Source: Leucogyrophana mollusca
Lineage: Eukaryota; Basidiomycota; Agaricomycetes; Boletales
NCBI GenBank assembly: GCA_021014945.1
Contig: MU266405.1
Coordinates: forward strand, 1-64,000
DNA: 64,000 bases
Direction: 5' to 3'
Each line of letters starts with the position of its first letter. Position 1 is the first letter of the stretch. Below the pieces are notes generated by a model that saw only the letters and a program-made list of their open reading frames with translations, was not told the DNA's origin and ran no database searches. Positions 22,011 through 32,667 of this stretch are shown piece after piece. Both the position numbers and the translations under genes were made by a program.

Positions 22011-22920
22011 CCCAGCCCTGATCGCCCTCCATCTCCAGCAGCCTCTCCCACTCGCCCTCGTCCATGCCATAGCTCTCCTTGGCATCAGGAAAGCTCCCAT
22101 CACTAACAGCACCAACAAACCCCCTCACGCCCCTCGCAACCTCCGCGCCGACGTCCGCAAAGCGGCGGACGAACTTCGCCTTGTGCCCCTCCCACGTGCC
22201 CATGACGTCGTCCCAGACGAGGACCTGGCCGCTCGTGCCGCTGCCGGCGCCGATGCCGATGGTGGGCACGCTGAGGCGGTGGGTGATGTAGGTCGCGAGG
22301 GGCGCGGGGACGGCCTCGAGGACGACGGCGAAGGCGCCCGCGTCCTGGAGCGCGAGGGCGGCGTGGAGAATGGGGCGGGCGGTCGCGGCGGTGCGGCCCT
22401 GCACGCGGTAGCCCGATAGGGCGGTGTGGCGCTGCGGGAGCAGCCCGACATGGGCCATGACAGGGATGCCGACGGCCGTGAGGGCACGTACAGTATCCGC
22501 GACCTCCGCGCCGCCCTCGAGCTTCACAGCCTCGGCAGCGCCCTCGCGGACGATGCGCACGGCGGCACGGACGGCGTCGCGGGCGCCGGTGTAGTACGTG
22601 CCGAAGGGCATGTCGGCGACGAGGAGGGGGGAGGTGGTGCCGCGTGCGACGGCGCGGGCGTGGTGGATGAGCTGGTCGAGGGTGAGGGCGGTGGTGGCGG
22701 GGAGGCCGAGGGCGACTTGGGCGAGGGAGTCGCCGACGAGGGTGATGTCGACGGGGTGCGCGGAGCAGGCGCGGGCGGTGGGGTAGTCGTAGGCGGTGAG
22801 CACGGAGATGGGGGTGCGCTGGCGGTGGAGGGACTGGATTGTGGTTTTCTTGCGCGGCGGGGCCTGCGGGCGGACGCTCATGGCGCGGGCGAGGACGAGG
22901 GGTATGCGTGGGGGGGCCAT
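21958..22920 (-). CDS. panB: 3-methyl-2-oxobutanoate hydroxymethyltransferase (intact copy)
   Basis: Ketopantoate hydroxymethyltransferase (yeast ECM31): adds a hydroxymethyl group from methylene-tetrahydrofolate to 2-ketoisovalerate, the first committed step to pantothenate and CoA. Single exon, 320 aa from the ATG at 22920. An in-frame stretch continues upstream but has no ATG. Landmarks in order: KKTTIQSL, ISVLTAYDYPTA, the metal loop LVGDSLAQVALG, ADMPFGTYY, VKLEGG, VMAHVGLLPQ, AFAVVLEAVP with the catalytic Glu, and TIGIGAGSGTSGQVLVWDD. The N-terminus is rich in Arg and Ala, consistent with mitochondrial import. This is the only complete panB of three panB-derived loci in the window. Its 5' flank is duplicated before the gene at 36600. 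Confidence 0.96.
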   Translation of the reverse strand: MAPPRIPLVLARAMSVRPQAPPRKKTTIQSLHRQRTPISVLTAYDYPTARACSAHPVDITLVGDSLAQVALGLPATTALTLDQLIHHARAVARGTTSPLLVADMPFGTYYTGARDAVRAAVRIVREGAAEAVKLEGGAEVADTVRALTAVGIPVMAHVGLLPQRHTALSGYRVQGRTAATARPILHAALALQDAGAFAVVLEAVPAPLATYITHRLSVPTIGIGAGSGTSGQVLVWDDVMGTWEGHKAKFVRRFADVGAEVARGVRGFVGAVSDGSFPDAKESYGMDEGEWERLLEMEGDQGWVPPAERKIPSGEGSEES

Positions 22921-23075
22921 GGTGGACGTCGTCGTTGTGTGTGAGATCGGACCATTGGGATATTTGAATTTGAGATTATCGAGTGATCGTGTGCGAGAGG
23001 GAATGGCCAATGAGCACGTGATATACGCGTGATTATCTCATTCTTCCCACGCCTCTTTTCTTTTACACTTGGAGT
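22921..23075. promoter_or_regulatory. panB 5' region, duplicated at 36511-36599
   Basis: About 22995-23070 (GAGAGGGAATGG, GAGCACGTGATATACGCGTG, TTCCCACGCCTCTT) is nearly identical to 36505-36585, upstream of the plus-strand gene at 36600. It contains a CACGTG E-box. This suggests an ancestral head-to-head promoter that was split. Confidence 0.7.
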
Positions 23076-23234
23076 CAGCCCGCTATAATCACGCTATACA
23101 GCAATCAAGCTCGCCCAGCTATGCAGCAACTTTCACTTTGGAACTTGGAGCGGTTCGTTTATGCCATGGAGACTTCGTGAGTGATTTGGGAAACTTCAGC
23201 ACGCTGAGGCTCTGAGGCCACTGCTCGTATTGCA

Positions 23235-23690
23235 TCACACGTAAGGAGTGACGCCAGTCAGCTCCGACCAGATTCTGGAGAACACGGCTGTTACAGGCCA
23301 AATCAAGAATACCGAGAAGACGCGTGCCATTCCAACGACGTCATGCTGGGCGCGGGCGAGTAGGTGGAAAGAACGATCAAGGTAGTCTTCATCGAGTTCC
23401 GTGAAGGCAATTGGGGTGAACACGAAGATGGGATAGGCCCCAAGCGGCCCCTCGGTACACGAGAGGACGAACTCGACGGGGTGATAGGGTGATGCATAAG
23501 TGATCCATACCTGCCTCGCCGCTGCGAATGCTTCACCACTGCGCTCAAGGTTGAAAGCTTTTACCACGTGAGGGAGGATGGTGTCAGCGGTACCGGCGTG
23601 TTGCCTCGACGTCTCCCACACTTGGAGTGGGATCGCAGAGGGTGAATAGTGTGTTTGAACAGATGAGGAGGTGTAAGTACGAGTAGGCAT
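23235..23690 (-). pseudogene. Truncated GNAT-like acetyltransferase fragment
   Basis: The ATG at 23690 opens a 151-aa frame. EFVLSCTEGPLGAYPIFVFT, DYLDRSFHLLARA and RVFSVFLIWPVTAVFSRIWS resemble the N-terminal half of a basidiomycete family of GNAT-type hypothetical proteins. The acetyl-CoA-binding C-terminal half is missing: the frame stops at 23235, and next to it is the duplicated panB promoter. Probably a remnant cut by rearrangement. An exon beyond a hidden intron (a GT follows ELTGV) cannot be fully excluded, but nothing suitable lies before 23100. Confidence 0.4.
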
Positions 23691-23794
23691 GGGTGAGTTG
23701 TCCTCGAAATCCTACACTCGGAGGGTTCCCGGGCCGGACTCCCACGATAAGCTGGCGAGTGGGAGGAGGGTTTCGTCAAAATAAAAATCACCTC

Positions 23795-24075
23795 GTCTAC
23801 TTATAACGCCTCTCATCTTGCCATCGTCAGAATTAACCCCACGCCGTGCTGCTAATCGCGTTATCGGGCCGGGACCTGGAGCACTGAATGTGATAGCGGG
23901 ACACAAGTCTCTGAGAGGTATGAGGTGCGTGTATGTGAATTGGCGGCCTGGGTGCGATATAACCTACAACTGCGTGGCTAGCTTTCACTTAGCGCTACCT
24001 GCATGGCTAGTTCTCACTACGTGTATGGCTAGCTCTCCTCGCTGCCCTTGCCTGACGGTGTCTTATACTCAGCGG
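23795..24075 (+). repeat. Repeat R4, panB 3' flank copy 2
   Basis: Matches 21730-22010 including the last codons of panB. Shows that the relic at 24030-24220 arose by duplication of the intact locus in the same orientation. Confidence 0.7.
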
Positions 24076-24220
24076 GCGGCCTCGAGGACGACGCCGAACG
24101 CGCCCGCGGCCTTGGCGGTGAGGACGGAGATGGAGGTGCGCAGGCGGTGGAGGGAGTGGTTTGTGGTTTTCTTGCGGGGCGGGGCCTGTGGGCGGAGGGT
24201 CTTGGCGTGGGTCGACATTA
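24030..24220 (-). pseudogene. panB relic with two internal deletions
   Basis: Minus-strand reading gives the panB N-terminal piece (LRPQAPPRKKTT, SLHR, ISVLTA). It then jumps straight to AGAFGVVLEA, about residue 186 of the intact protein, and then to the 3' end region shared with 21960-22010. More than two thirds of the coding sequence is gone. Cannot encode an enzyme. Confidence 0.8.
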
Positions 24221-25860
24221 GATGGCACCTCGTCCGTCTTCGTGTCCGCACCCATCACCCACCAGAAAGTCACCCACCACCATTTCGATCTCTCCCAAAC
24301 CTCGTTCATGGATTCCCTCTCGCTATCTGATCATTGATGCCACCCACCACTCAAAACAACACCAAGGACCTCCGCATCTCCCATCTTCCGGGTTCCATTC
24401 GCTTCCAATGCCGCGCTCTTCAGCAATTTGGTTGGCAGTGATACCGAAATGCCTGGATGGGTCGCGAACCGATACTGTTGCCGTCCTCTCTGGGGACAGC
24501 AGTAAGAGGGCATCGATCAATGTCTGATCCTTGCCGGCGAAGGTTTGCCTTGACCGATATTCGTCACGGTACGCACAAACTCGGCGCCATCATGTTATCA
24601 TGATGCTGCTGGATGTTCCGTCGATAAACGGGCCTTATATGCCTTTCGTGGGAGAGCACTTCAGCTCAGAGCTGAGTTTCTTGCGCCTCGGAATTACAAA
24701 CTCACCTTCGCTGAATTCGGCAACGACCGGACCTATTTATAGTTATGCTTTCTTTCCATTGGCGGACTTGGGATCCGGGAGCATCCCACATCGGGACCAA
24801 AATCAGCTCTCCGTCTCTCGTCCCGTTTTCCTGCGTTTCCTCGAGACCACTCCACACCTCTTCGACCCTTCCGCGATCCGGCCAATCAACGTAGCTGCGG
24901 CTGTCCTTCACGGCCTTTCTTAGAGCTCTTCACTACCCCGTCGAGAAAGGAGGGTTTTGCGTTCCAGACGGCATGAAGGCCAGGTCCGTGTGGCGGTCAA
25001 GGGGAAGAGGGCGGGCGGGGATGAGAAGTATGGCACTGTTCGTAGGTGGCTGAGGCGACAGTGTCACTCCTGCATTTCCCCCCGCGAAGCGGTAGAGTGC
25101 GATAGCAAGTAAAAATGGATCGTATTCTCTGTACGATAGTACGATACACACGCAACGACCAGGACTACGACCGGCGCGAGCCCGGAGAGTGTGTGATAGC
25201 CGAAAGAACATGATAAGTAAGCTGGGTAAAGTTCATTTCTGCTTCTCAACCGAAGCTGACTGCTTCGACGTCGCGCTATCTAGAATCCCGCCAGCTTCGA
25301 CACTATCTTTCTGCTGCACTCGCGGCGAACCCGTCGTATCGAGATATTTGTGGGCCGCGGTCATTTTTTTTCTTATCACCCACCCGCTTTGATCCCATTT
25401 GCTGGCGAGTGGACTCAGATGTGGACGCACAACACACGTTCGTTGTCCCAGCTGCGCACTGGGCAGCTATGTGGGACAAACTGAGCCCAATCCCGTGTAT
25501 TCACAACGTCGATACGCTAACCACCAATGTCCTGGCCTTGTTTTTCAGGTGCCCCTGGTCGTCGATTCATGGGCCGGCCACTGTCTCGTCATTCACACGG
25601 ATGATGCACGGCCGTGTACATTGACGCGTCCACGGACACTTCGCTGGAAACGACACTCGCGCCCGTCTGAAAACTAACCGCCTATCCCAGACTGCGATCG
25701 AACATGATGGAGAAGTAGCGGATACGCCTTCCTGCGACGATATGGTAAATGTAGTGCCACCCGAGAGCCATAGATAAATCAGCCCGATGTCCGATACAGC
25801 GCCAAAAATGGAGGCGGAAACGCACTGTTAATCTCGGGACCCCCGACGTTCCGATAATCT
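24221..25860. other. Intergenic region with possible gene debris
   Basis: A minus-strand stretch at about 24535-24325 reads plausibly (IDALLLLSPERTATVSV, HFGITANQIAEER), but has no start, no further exons and no family that I recognise. The rest shows nothing. Confidence 0.35.
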
Positions 25861-25910
25861 CGTTCAAATATCCCTGCAATGGTCCAATCTGACATACGAC
25901 GACCCTCATC

Positions 25911-26050
25911 ATGGCCCTCCTCACCACCACGGCCCTCCTGCCCCGCCTGGCCCCCCCTCGCGCGCCCCTCCTCGCGCGCGCCATGAGCGTCCGCCCCGCG
26001 GCCCCGCTGGCCAAGAAAACCACGATCCAGTCCCTCCGGCGGCAGCTCAC
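25911..26050 (+). pseudogene. panB: Split panB copy, 5' fragment
   Basis: The ATG at 25911 encodes an N-terminus parallel to the intact gene (LARAMSVRP, KKTTIQSLRRQLT), then runs directly into the left terminal inverted repeat of the 9.55-kb transposon. Its upstream TTCAAATATCCC...ATGGTCC also matches the intact gene's flank. The matching 3' fragment is at 35606-36198. Confidence 0.88.
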
Positions 26051-26195
26051 TATGACGGTCAAACTGCACTTTAATTAATTTTAGCGCGCGCATTTTTGTA
26101 CTGAAATTTGCGCGCGAACATCATTTCATTCGATAAAAAGTATCTTAGTTTAACACTAATGGACCCAAAGCATAGTGAGGGGTGGTGGATGTGAA
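26051..26195 (+). repeat. Left terminal inverted repeat of the large element
   Basis: TATGACGGTC to GGTGGATGTGAAT. Compared with the right end it lacks about 35 bp of GCGCGC-rich sequence after TTTTAGCGCGCGCAT. Confidence 0.88.
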
Positions 26196-26774
26196 TGCAC
26201 CAGCATATCATCAATGGTCTTATAAGTAACGTTTAACAAGCCAAATATATTACAGTAGCCCAAGAGGAGGGCAAAAGTAGAATGCCGAACACGAAGGTCA
26301 AGGCTTTGCCATAGCTAACCCAGTGTCCGGAGTCCTCCCGAGAACAGCCGAGCACTTTGAGGGCAGGATTTCGAGAGTTTGTTCAGTCGGGCACTAAATA
26401 CTATACTTTAGGGCACGAAAATAAAGAGGACAACGAGGGCTTCCGGATGGTGCCCATATGTCCAGGACTTTGTGTTATGTGTACGAAACTGTGGGCGAAA
26501 GTAGTGGAGCACCGTGGAGGCAATAGTGCTAAGTATCACATGACCAGCGCGACCGTGGCGCGACGCGCTCACTTCTGTTTACCAAGATCTATCTCTCCCA
26601 TGTCGCACACTTGTCGTGCCATCCCTGCGCCGCCCGCTCAGTCAAGCCTCTGCTAGCGTCGATCATGAAGTCCGCTAATAACCCCCAAATTTGCCCCGCC
26701 ATTCTAAAGGGCTCACCTTCCGAGCCATGAAATTGCCCTGCCGCTGGTTGTTGCTCGTCAGCGCGGTTCCCGTG
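26196..26774. other. Transposon 5' subterminal and leader region
   Basis: AT-rich compared with the host. No ORF supported before the ATG at 26775. Confidence 0.5.
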
Positions 26775-29700
26775 ATGAGCGACCAATGGAGCTCACAGAC
26801 CACCAAGGTGGATTACTGCAGGTCAAATTCTGCTACTGGCATAGCTACCCCCTTGTTTCCAGGTCTGCTTGACCACTCTACCGAGCAGCCCCCCAGCACT
26901 TCTTCCAACGCTGGTTGCACAGAGGTGAGTCGAAGTCATTTTAATCTGATAGTTAGCAAGTTCTGATAGATGCTTCCTGTGTTTCTACTAGACCTCTTGT
27001 GCAGACCAGACACCCGGAAACGCTTCCAGCCACCCACCGGAAACGTTCTCGTCGTACCGGTCTGAACATTCACAGGTCGCTCCCAATGTACACAGCTACT
27101 CCACGATACCACTCGATAGTGAAACGTCTACGATGCCGTTTGCCCCGTACGCCCCCACGGACGCTTTTATCGACAGTACATCATCTCAGCCTCTCCCCCA
27201 ACCACCAATTCCAGTATCTTCGTACTCGTATGGATTCGGTGCTTCCACGTCTTCGGGAATGACATTCGGATTACCCCCAAATCCCCCTTCCCTGCCTTTC
27301 GACATTGTTTTGCACGCTCTCCCCTCGACAACACCGACTACACCATCCTATGTATGCCCGTCACCATCGGCAGGCTTACAGCAGGACTTTCAGCGTTCTG
27401 ATTTGACACCGGCAACATCCTTTTGGCTTACCGCTCACGCTGGCCAGTTGCAGGATCAAACCACAACACGACAACATTCATCAATGACATTCTTAAACTC
27501 TGTGTCCGTGGATAATGTGTCAACACCGTTTGATTCTTCGACGCTGCAATGGGATTCGAATGGCAGAGGCGGTCGGCTGCGGGTCTGCTGTCCTAAATGT
27601 GGCATCTGGATAGGTACAGGGTCTACGAAACAGAGCAATGTTGGACCGTTACAGGTCCACATGAATGGGTCGAAATGTCGAGAGGTTCCTCGACATGAGA
27701 TGAACCTTGCGAAGGAAGTGCGTAAGGCATGCTTTCTTCCCCAAGACAAGCCCGTGCACCGATGTGCTCCGACTTCACATCAGCGTGTGTTGTCCTCGAC
27801 CTCATCTTCGACCTTGGGGACTCCCTCATACACCGGCAGCCCAGAACCTACCCCACCCCCTTTGTGGGAGAGATATCTCACCCCACCGTTGTCTCAGCAA
27901 TCAGATCCTCATTCCCAGTCGTCGGCACCTCCGCAACCCGTTATATCGGCGGCTTGTCCAGGTCTTCACGTGCAATGGCCAACAGCGCATGTGTGGAGAG
28001 ACTATCCCTTCCACCGGCACGGAGATCCTGCCCTCTCTCCTGGATACAGGCTTTACAGCATCAACTCGACTGGCAGTCTTCACACACGTGCCGAAAGCTG
28101 CAGTTCACTTGCGCTCTCTGACGGCACGCCGTGTGATGAGTGTCGACAGATAGCTATCACCGTTCAGCGCCTCGCATTACTGGCTGAACATGCGGAATCG
28201 AATACAAACCATCGGTTTCTCAGCTACTCTCAGATAAGCCAACGCCTCTGTGATACTGTGGCAACCCTCGGGCGATGGAAATTAAAGGTGCGTAGGTCCT
28301 AACATTCTACGAGTTTGTAGAGACCGACTATGTCTTTTACAGGCTGTGTCAGTTGGACGCAAGTGTGCTTCTGTGCTATCGAAGCTGGATGAAAGCAAGC
28401 AGCTACTAATGATGATTGCCTCCGGACACATACCTCGAGTTCACCGACTGCTCGGGCAGGCTATCAAGGATGGTGCTGGTATCACGGCGATTGTTGCAAA
28501 ACTCGAAGACTCTTTGACACGCACGCACCAAGCGCGACGCAGTTATCAAGCACGTGGATACGATGAAGAGGACTTTAACATTTCGCTGTTGGTGCTCCGA
28601 CTTGGCGGACGCAAGCTCCTATATGCGCTCAGCCGATACATCGCAATTCCCTCTATTCGAGCACTTCAGCGTGCGCGTATTTCAACACGAATCATGCCTA
28701 GTTTCGGCACCCCCAAGCTAGATGATATTCTTTTCAACATTCGGTCAGTCCTGTTGCCACGCGCCGCTCACCTCGACGAGGCAAGCCCTTTTCATAGTGG
28801 AATGTCTATCATGTGGGACGAAGTCAATGAAGAAGACGTTGCGTGCTACTTCCCTCATGCCGATTGTGTTGGAGGACTCTGTCGAGAGCATTCGGACAGC
28901 GTTAATCTGCGGCTGTCCACATTTGACAGTGCTGTTGCGATTGCCCGAGGCCTCGCGGAGGGCACTGTACACTACGGTAAAGAGGCCTCGGTCATTGCTG
29001 TGGGTTCATTTGGTAAAGCCCTGCGAGGAGCATTCCCTATTGTGGTGTCACCTACGTGCAAACGAGAGACACCGTCTGAATCTGCGGAGCTACTCACCAA
29101 AGTCATCTCCGGGTGGCAAGAAGCTGGGGAGAAATACTTCGGACCTATCTGGTCTTTTGCTTCCGATGGTGATGCAGGTCGTCGTGCAATGGTCTATCAG
29201 CTGTTTATGAAACATGACATCGACGTGAAACACAAACTGTACAAGTACCTCGGCGGCCTTCGCGGTCTCAATCTCTGTGTCGGGGACCACGACATTACCG
29301 GTGATTTTGATTGGAAACACGAAATCAAACGTAAGTGCAACATTATGAAGGGTTCTTGTTCAATCTAACGTGCTCTGTGATATAGGCATTGCTCGGCTCC
29401 TCCGCACGCAAGAAGGTCTGGTGATCGGAAAGACAATCATCAACCATGATACTCTTCTTCGCCATCTCCTCCGTGATAAATCTCGCACCACCTCTTCCGT
29501 GGACCTTCTCTTGCGCCCGGATGACTCCCAAGACGTGCCACGAGCAATAGATCTTATCGATGCAGTTGGTTCTCTATCAACACTTGCTGCTGACGAGTGC
29601 AACCCTACCGAGCTACAGGAGCTCCAGGCTATCTACGTTATCGGAGACATGTTCACGGCATTCATGCACCCTTTCATTCAGCCCGCATGGTCATTGTCCG

Positions 29701-32161
29701 AGCAGATCACGGCGCTGAGCAAGTATGCTCACATGGCCTGTGCGCTGTTTCGCGAGTTTCGGGTCAACTTCATGCCTTATCAACTTTACGGCGACACACA
29801 AACTACGGTCAAAAACATCCTTTTCTGTGTCGCAAAACAACAGGAGATGGACGGTGACAAACCCTTCTATATATTCTGGGCGGGCGATGATCGGTTGGAA
29901 GTCCTATTTGGGCTGACTCGTATGCAAGGCGGTCACAACCCAAACTTTTCTTTCAAACAACTGCTGGACCGCCTTGCTGCTGCCGTCGACATTGGTGCTG
30001 TATTTGCACGACACCCTGAGCTAGATCAAGGCCATCGACGCATCAAGGTCACGCGAACAGAACATGCCGACCATCTCAATCCAGAATCTTGGCTTGGCGA
30101 TGTTACAGCGAACTCGGTCAATCTGACGGAGGCTTGGGTCAGAGGGCGTAATCAGGCTGAAGCAGCCCTCCATACGATAAACATTAATCCCAGATTTGTG
30201 GATCTCTTCGACGTCAATCGCACCACTGACATGCTGAAGCCCTTCGGAGACGGAAAATATCCTGGTGTTTCTACCGCATACGACAGATCGGCTGAGGTGG
30301 TGGCATCGCCTGGTGACTCCAGTACCCTGGTTGCCGGAAACGAGGATTCCTCGACAGCATCCGATGATCTTGTACTGATTGACACCGGATCGGACAAATT
30401 TGACCCAGAGGCAGACAACGGTGATTGTGAAGACCCTCCGCTGGTCGTAACAAACCCAGAACCTGTGCTTCATCCGGTAACTGTCACACCTCAGTACGAC
30501 GAGGAGGACGTAGTCGATAACCAAGATGTGACCATTGAAGATGCCTTGGACGAAGGAGAACGCCTTGCACTACCATCTGTAGTCGAGCACTCTTCGGCGT
30601 GGGTGGAACACAATGGGCAGAAGATCCACAAGGCATCTCTTTGCCGGCTGGTTGTGAATCCCGAATGGATACGCAAATCACACGAAAGATGTCTGCGTGT
30701 TCGAGGATGGACATCAGATCTAAAGCCGAGGAGCCTCAACTCGGACAGCATTGTTGATGGCAATTCCTTTGGCGTCGGTGAACTCTTTGCAACCTTGATT
30801 CGTTGCGGCGAAACAGTATCCCTCGCGGTTTTGAAGAGCATTGACATCGAAGAGAAAGGGAGTCGAGTTGGACGTGTCAACTGCCGGAGCTTACCGCACG
30901 CTGTTGCTGGCATCAAGATTGTTGGGCAGATTCTCGATATGCGCATGATCCCACTCCCTGCCATCTCGGGTGATTGCACTAGCACTGCGAGCGCTACTGA
31001 TGACTCGGTCAGCTGGCTATGGAACGGCTCGTTTGTCAAGCTCGACCTCGATCAACGAAACCCAGTACCGGTTGGCAAAGCCGCACGCAAGACGATTGCC
31101 GTCAAAGTTGGTAGCCCTATGTGCCTTCCTGTTAACCCTCGCATCGGCTCAGTCATGGAACGCTTATCCCCTTCTGAACACCCTGAACTGAACAATGCTG
31201 GGATAACATGGGAATTCCTCCAGTCCGAACTGGACGCTGTAATAGAAGGCTTGTGGGATGCAGTCAAGGTGTCGAAGTCACTAGGCCTCTTGCCACGATT
31301 CAAAGCCGACTCTACATTTCCGTATCGAGATAGAACAAAAGGTATGTTTATGTTGTTCAAGTCTACATAGCTAGAGCTTCATCTCACCACTCCGCATTTG
31401 ATAGATATCCCTGCTCTCGTGTCTGACGATGGATGCCGGGCACTCCAAAGCCAGAACGACCCCGCTGTTGGCAAATTTCGCTGCTTTCAGTGCCTGAAAC
31501 TGGTCGACTTGAAGAAAGCACGCTCGCACGTTGGAGAGCACATCTTGAGGTTTATGCGAGGTATCAGTGAAGAGCTGTCAGGTGATCCAGTAAGTACCCA
31601 AAGGTGTGCCGTATTGCAGAGATTCGACTGAGCTATTCTCAGATCCAAGGTCCCGAACCTTGTGGATTTTGTGGCCGCTCCGGTATCTCTTCGTGCAACG
31701 AGGTTTTCTTAACCAGCGGAAGTAGCCCTCAAGCTCAAACTAACTGTGCTTATGCTTCGAAATTCCACTACGCGCCGAGCTTAAAGTCGACATCTACATC
31801 TCCTTGCACAAATGTTCCAATCCGCTGCCAAATACCCGGATGCAGCGCCCTAGTCGATAAACGCCATACTGCCATTTGGAAGTATAACATGCCCGCCCAT
31901 ATTCTCGCAGCCCACAAGGACTACTCGCCGGATGGAATTCTTCCTGGAATGCCAATCCCTTCAGAGATGACAACGAGCATGCTGATCACATCGGAGGAAG
32001 AGCAGTGGCTGCGGATTCCGAAGGAGAATATCCCACCGAAGGTTACTCCCCCAGTATCCCTCGCCTCGGAACCAACATCGGCCAGTGTCACCCGCGCGAA
32101 ACGTTTGCGTGTTGACTCGCGAACTGTGCCCAAACCGCCGTCAAAGAGGAGCAAGAAGTAA
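26775..32161 (+). CDS. Giant transposase, RNase H-like (P/hAT-like layout)
   Basis: Exons 26775-26924, 26992-28287, 28343-29330, 29386-31341, 31405-31589 and 31643-32161 give 1,697 aa with no stop or frameshift. The N-terminal 480 residues are Pro/Ser-rich with a zinc-binding CCPKC (249-253)...HMNGSKC. The core has the spacing seen in P-element and hAT enzymes: Asp757 in FASDGDAGRRA, Asp803/805 in TGDFDWKHEIKR, a helical insertion (about 815-975) and Glu983 in DDRLEVLFGLTRMQGGHNPN. An acidic linker follows (about 1080-1180). The C-terminus has further zinc motifs (CFQC..HVGEH, EPCGFCG, CQIPGC...HILAAH). I recall similar unannotated proteins from other Agaricomycetes. Transposase function is inferred from this layout and from the flanking TIRs. 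Confidence 0.78.
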
Positions 32162-32536
32162 GTTACCATAGTATTGATTCTTTCACCGTACAAATTTACT
32201 CCATTGAAAATTTATTGCTCGTATATTTGACTCCTACATATACATACAATGTAATGATGCATGCATCGATGCCCCCTCATACTAGTACCTCGAGTTTCCC
32301 CTCTCGCCGTTGGCTCTGTCGTGTCTAACTCGTCGGCCCATGACTTCATATACTCCTTTTGTGGTTAGTCGTTACCTCTAGTGCTTTTTGGGAAGGCTCT
32401 GCCCCCAGTCCTCGGGGTCCATTTTTTTTCAGACCTTCGTGTCGAAAATTTTGTTTCTGCCCTCCTCTTGCAGTAGCCCTTGAAGACTTGAAGAAAATTT
32501 GCAAGTCCGAGCTTTGTAAGCTTTATACTCTGGCTA

Positions 32537-32559
32537 CAGTTGATTATCTCATAATGCAT
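32537..32559 (+). repeat. Pogo terminal inverted repeat, left
   Basis: CAGTTGATTATCTCATAATG and onward; differs from the right end at one base over 23. Confidence 0.85.
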
Positions 32560-32667
32560 AACCTGGGTTCCCGCCTCCAACCCATGCGTTATGAGAGTTA
32601 TGCAACATGGGATCATCACGTGCCGTGACTGTAATGTGACATCCTACTATAGTGTGACAGCGTAAAT

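Noticed and set aside
24325..24535. Minus-strand coding-like stretch (IDALLLLSPERTATVSV...)
   Set aside because: No start, no joining exons and no recognisable family; kept only as possible debris.
26775..32161. KDZ (Kyakuja-Dileera-Zisupton) or Plavaka identity for the large transposase
   Set aside because: No CxC or SWIM-type modules and no Plavaka-type core seen; the triad context fits P/hAT-like enzymes better.
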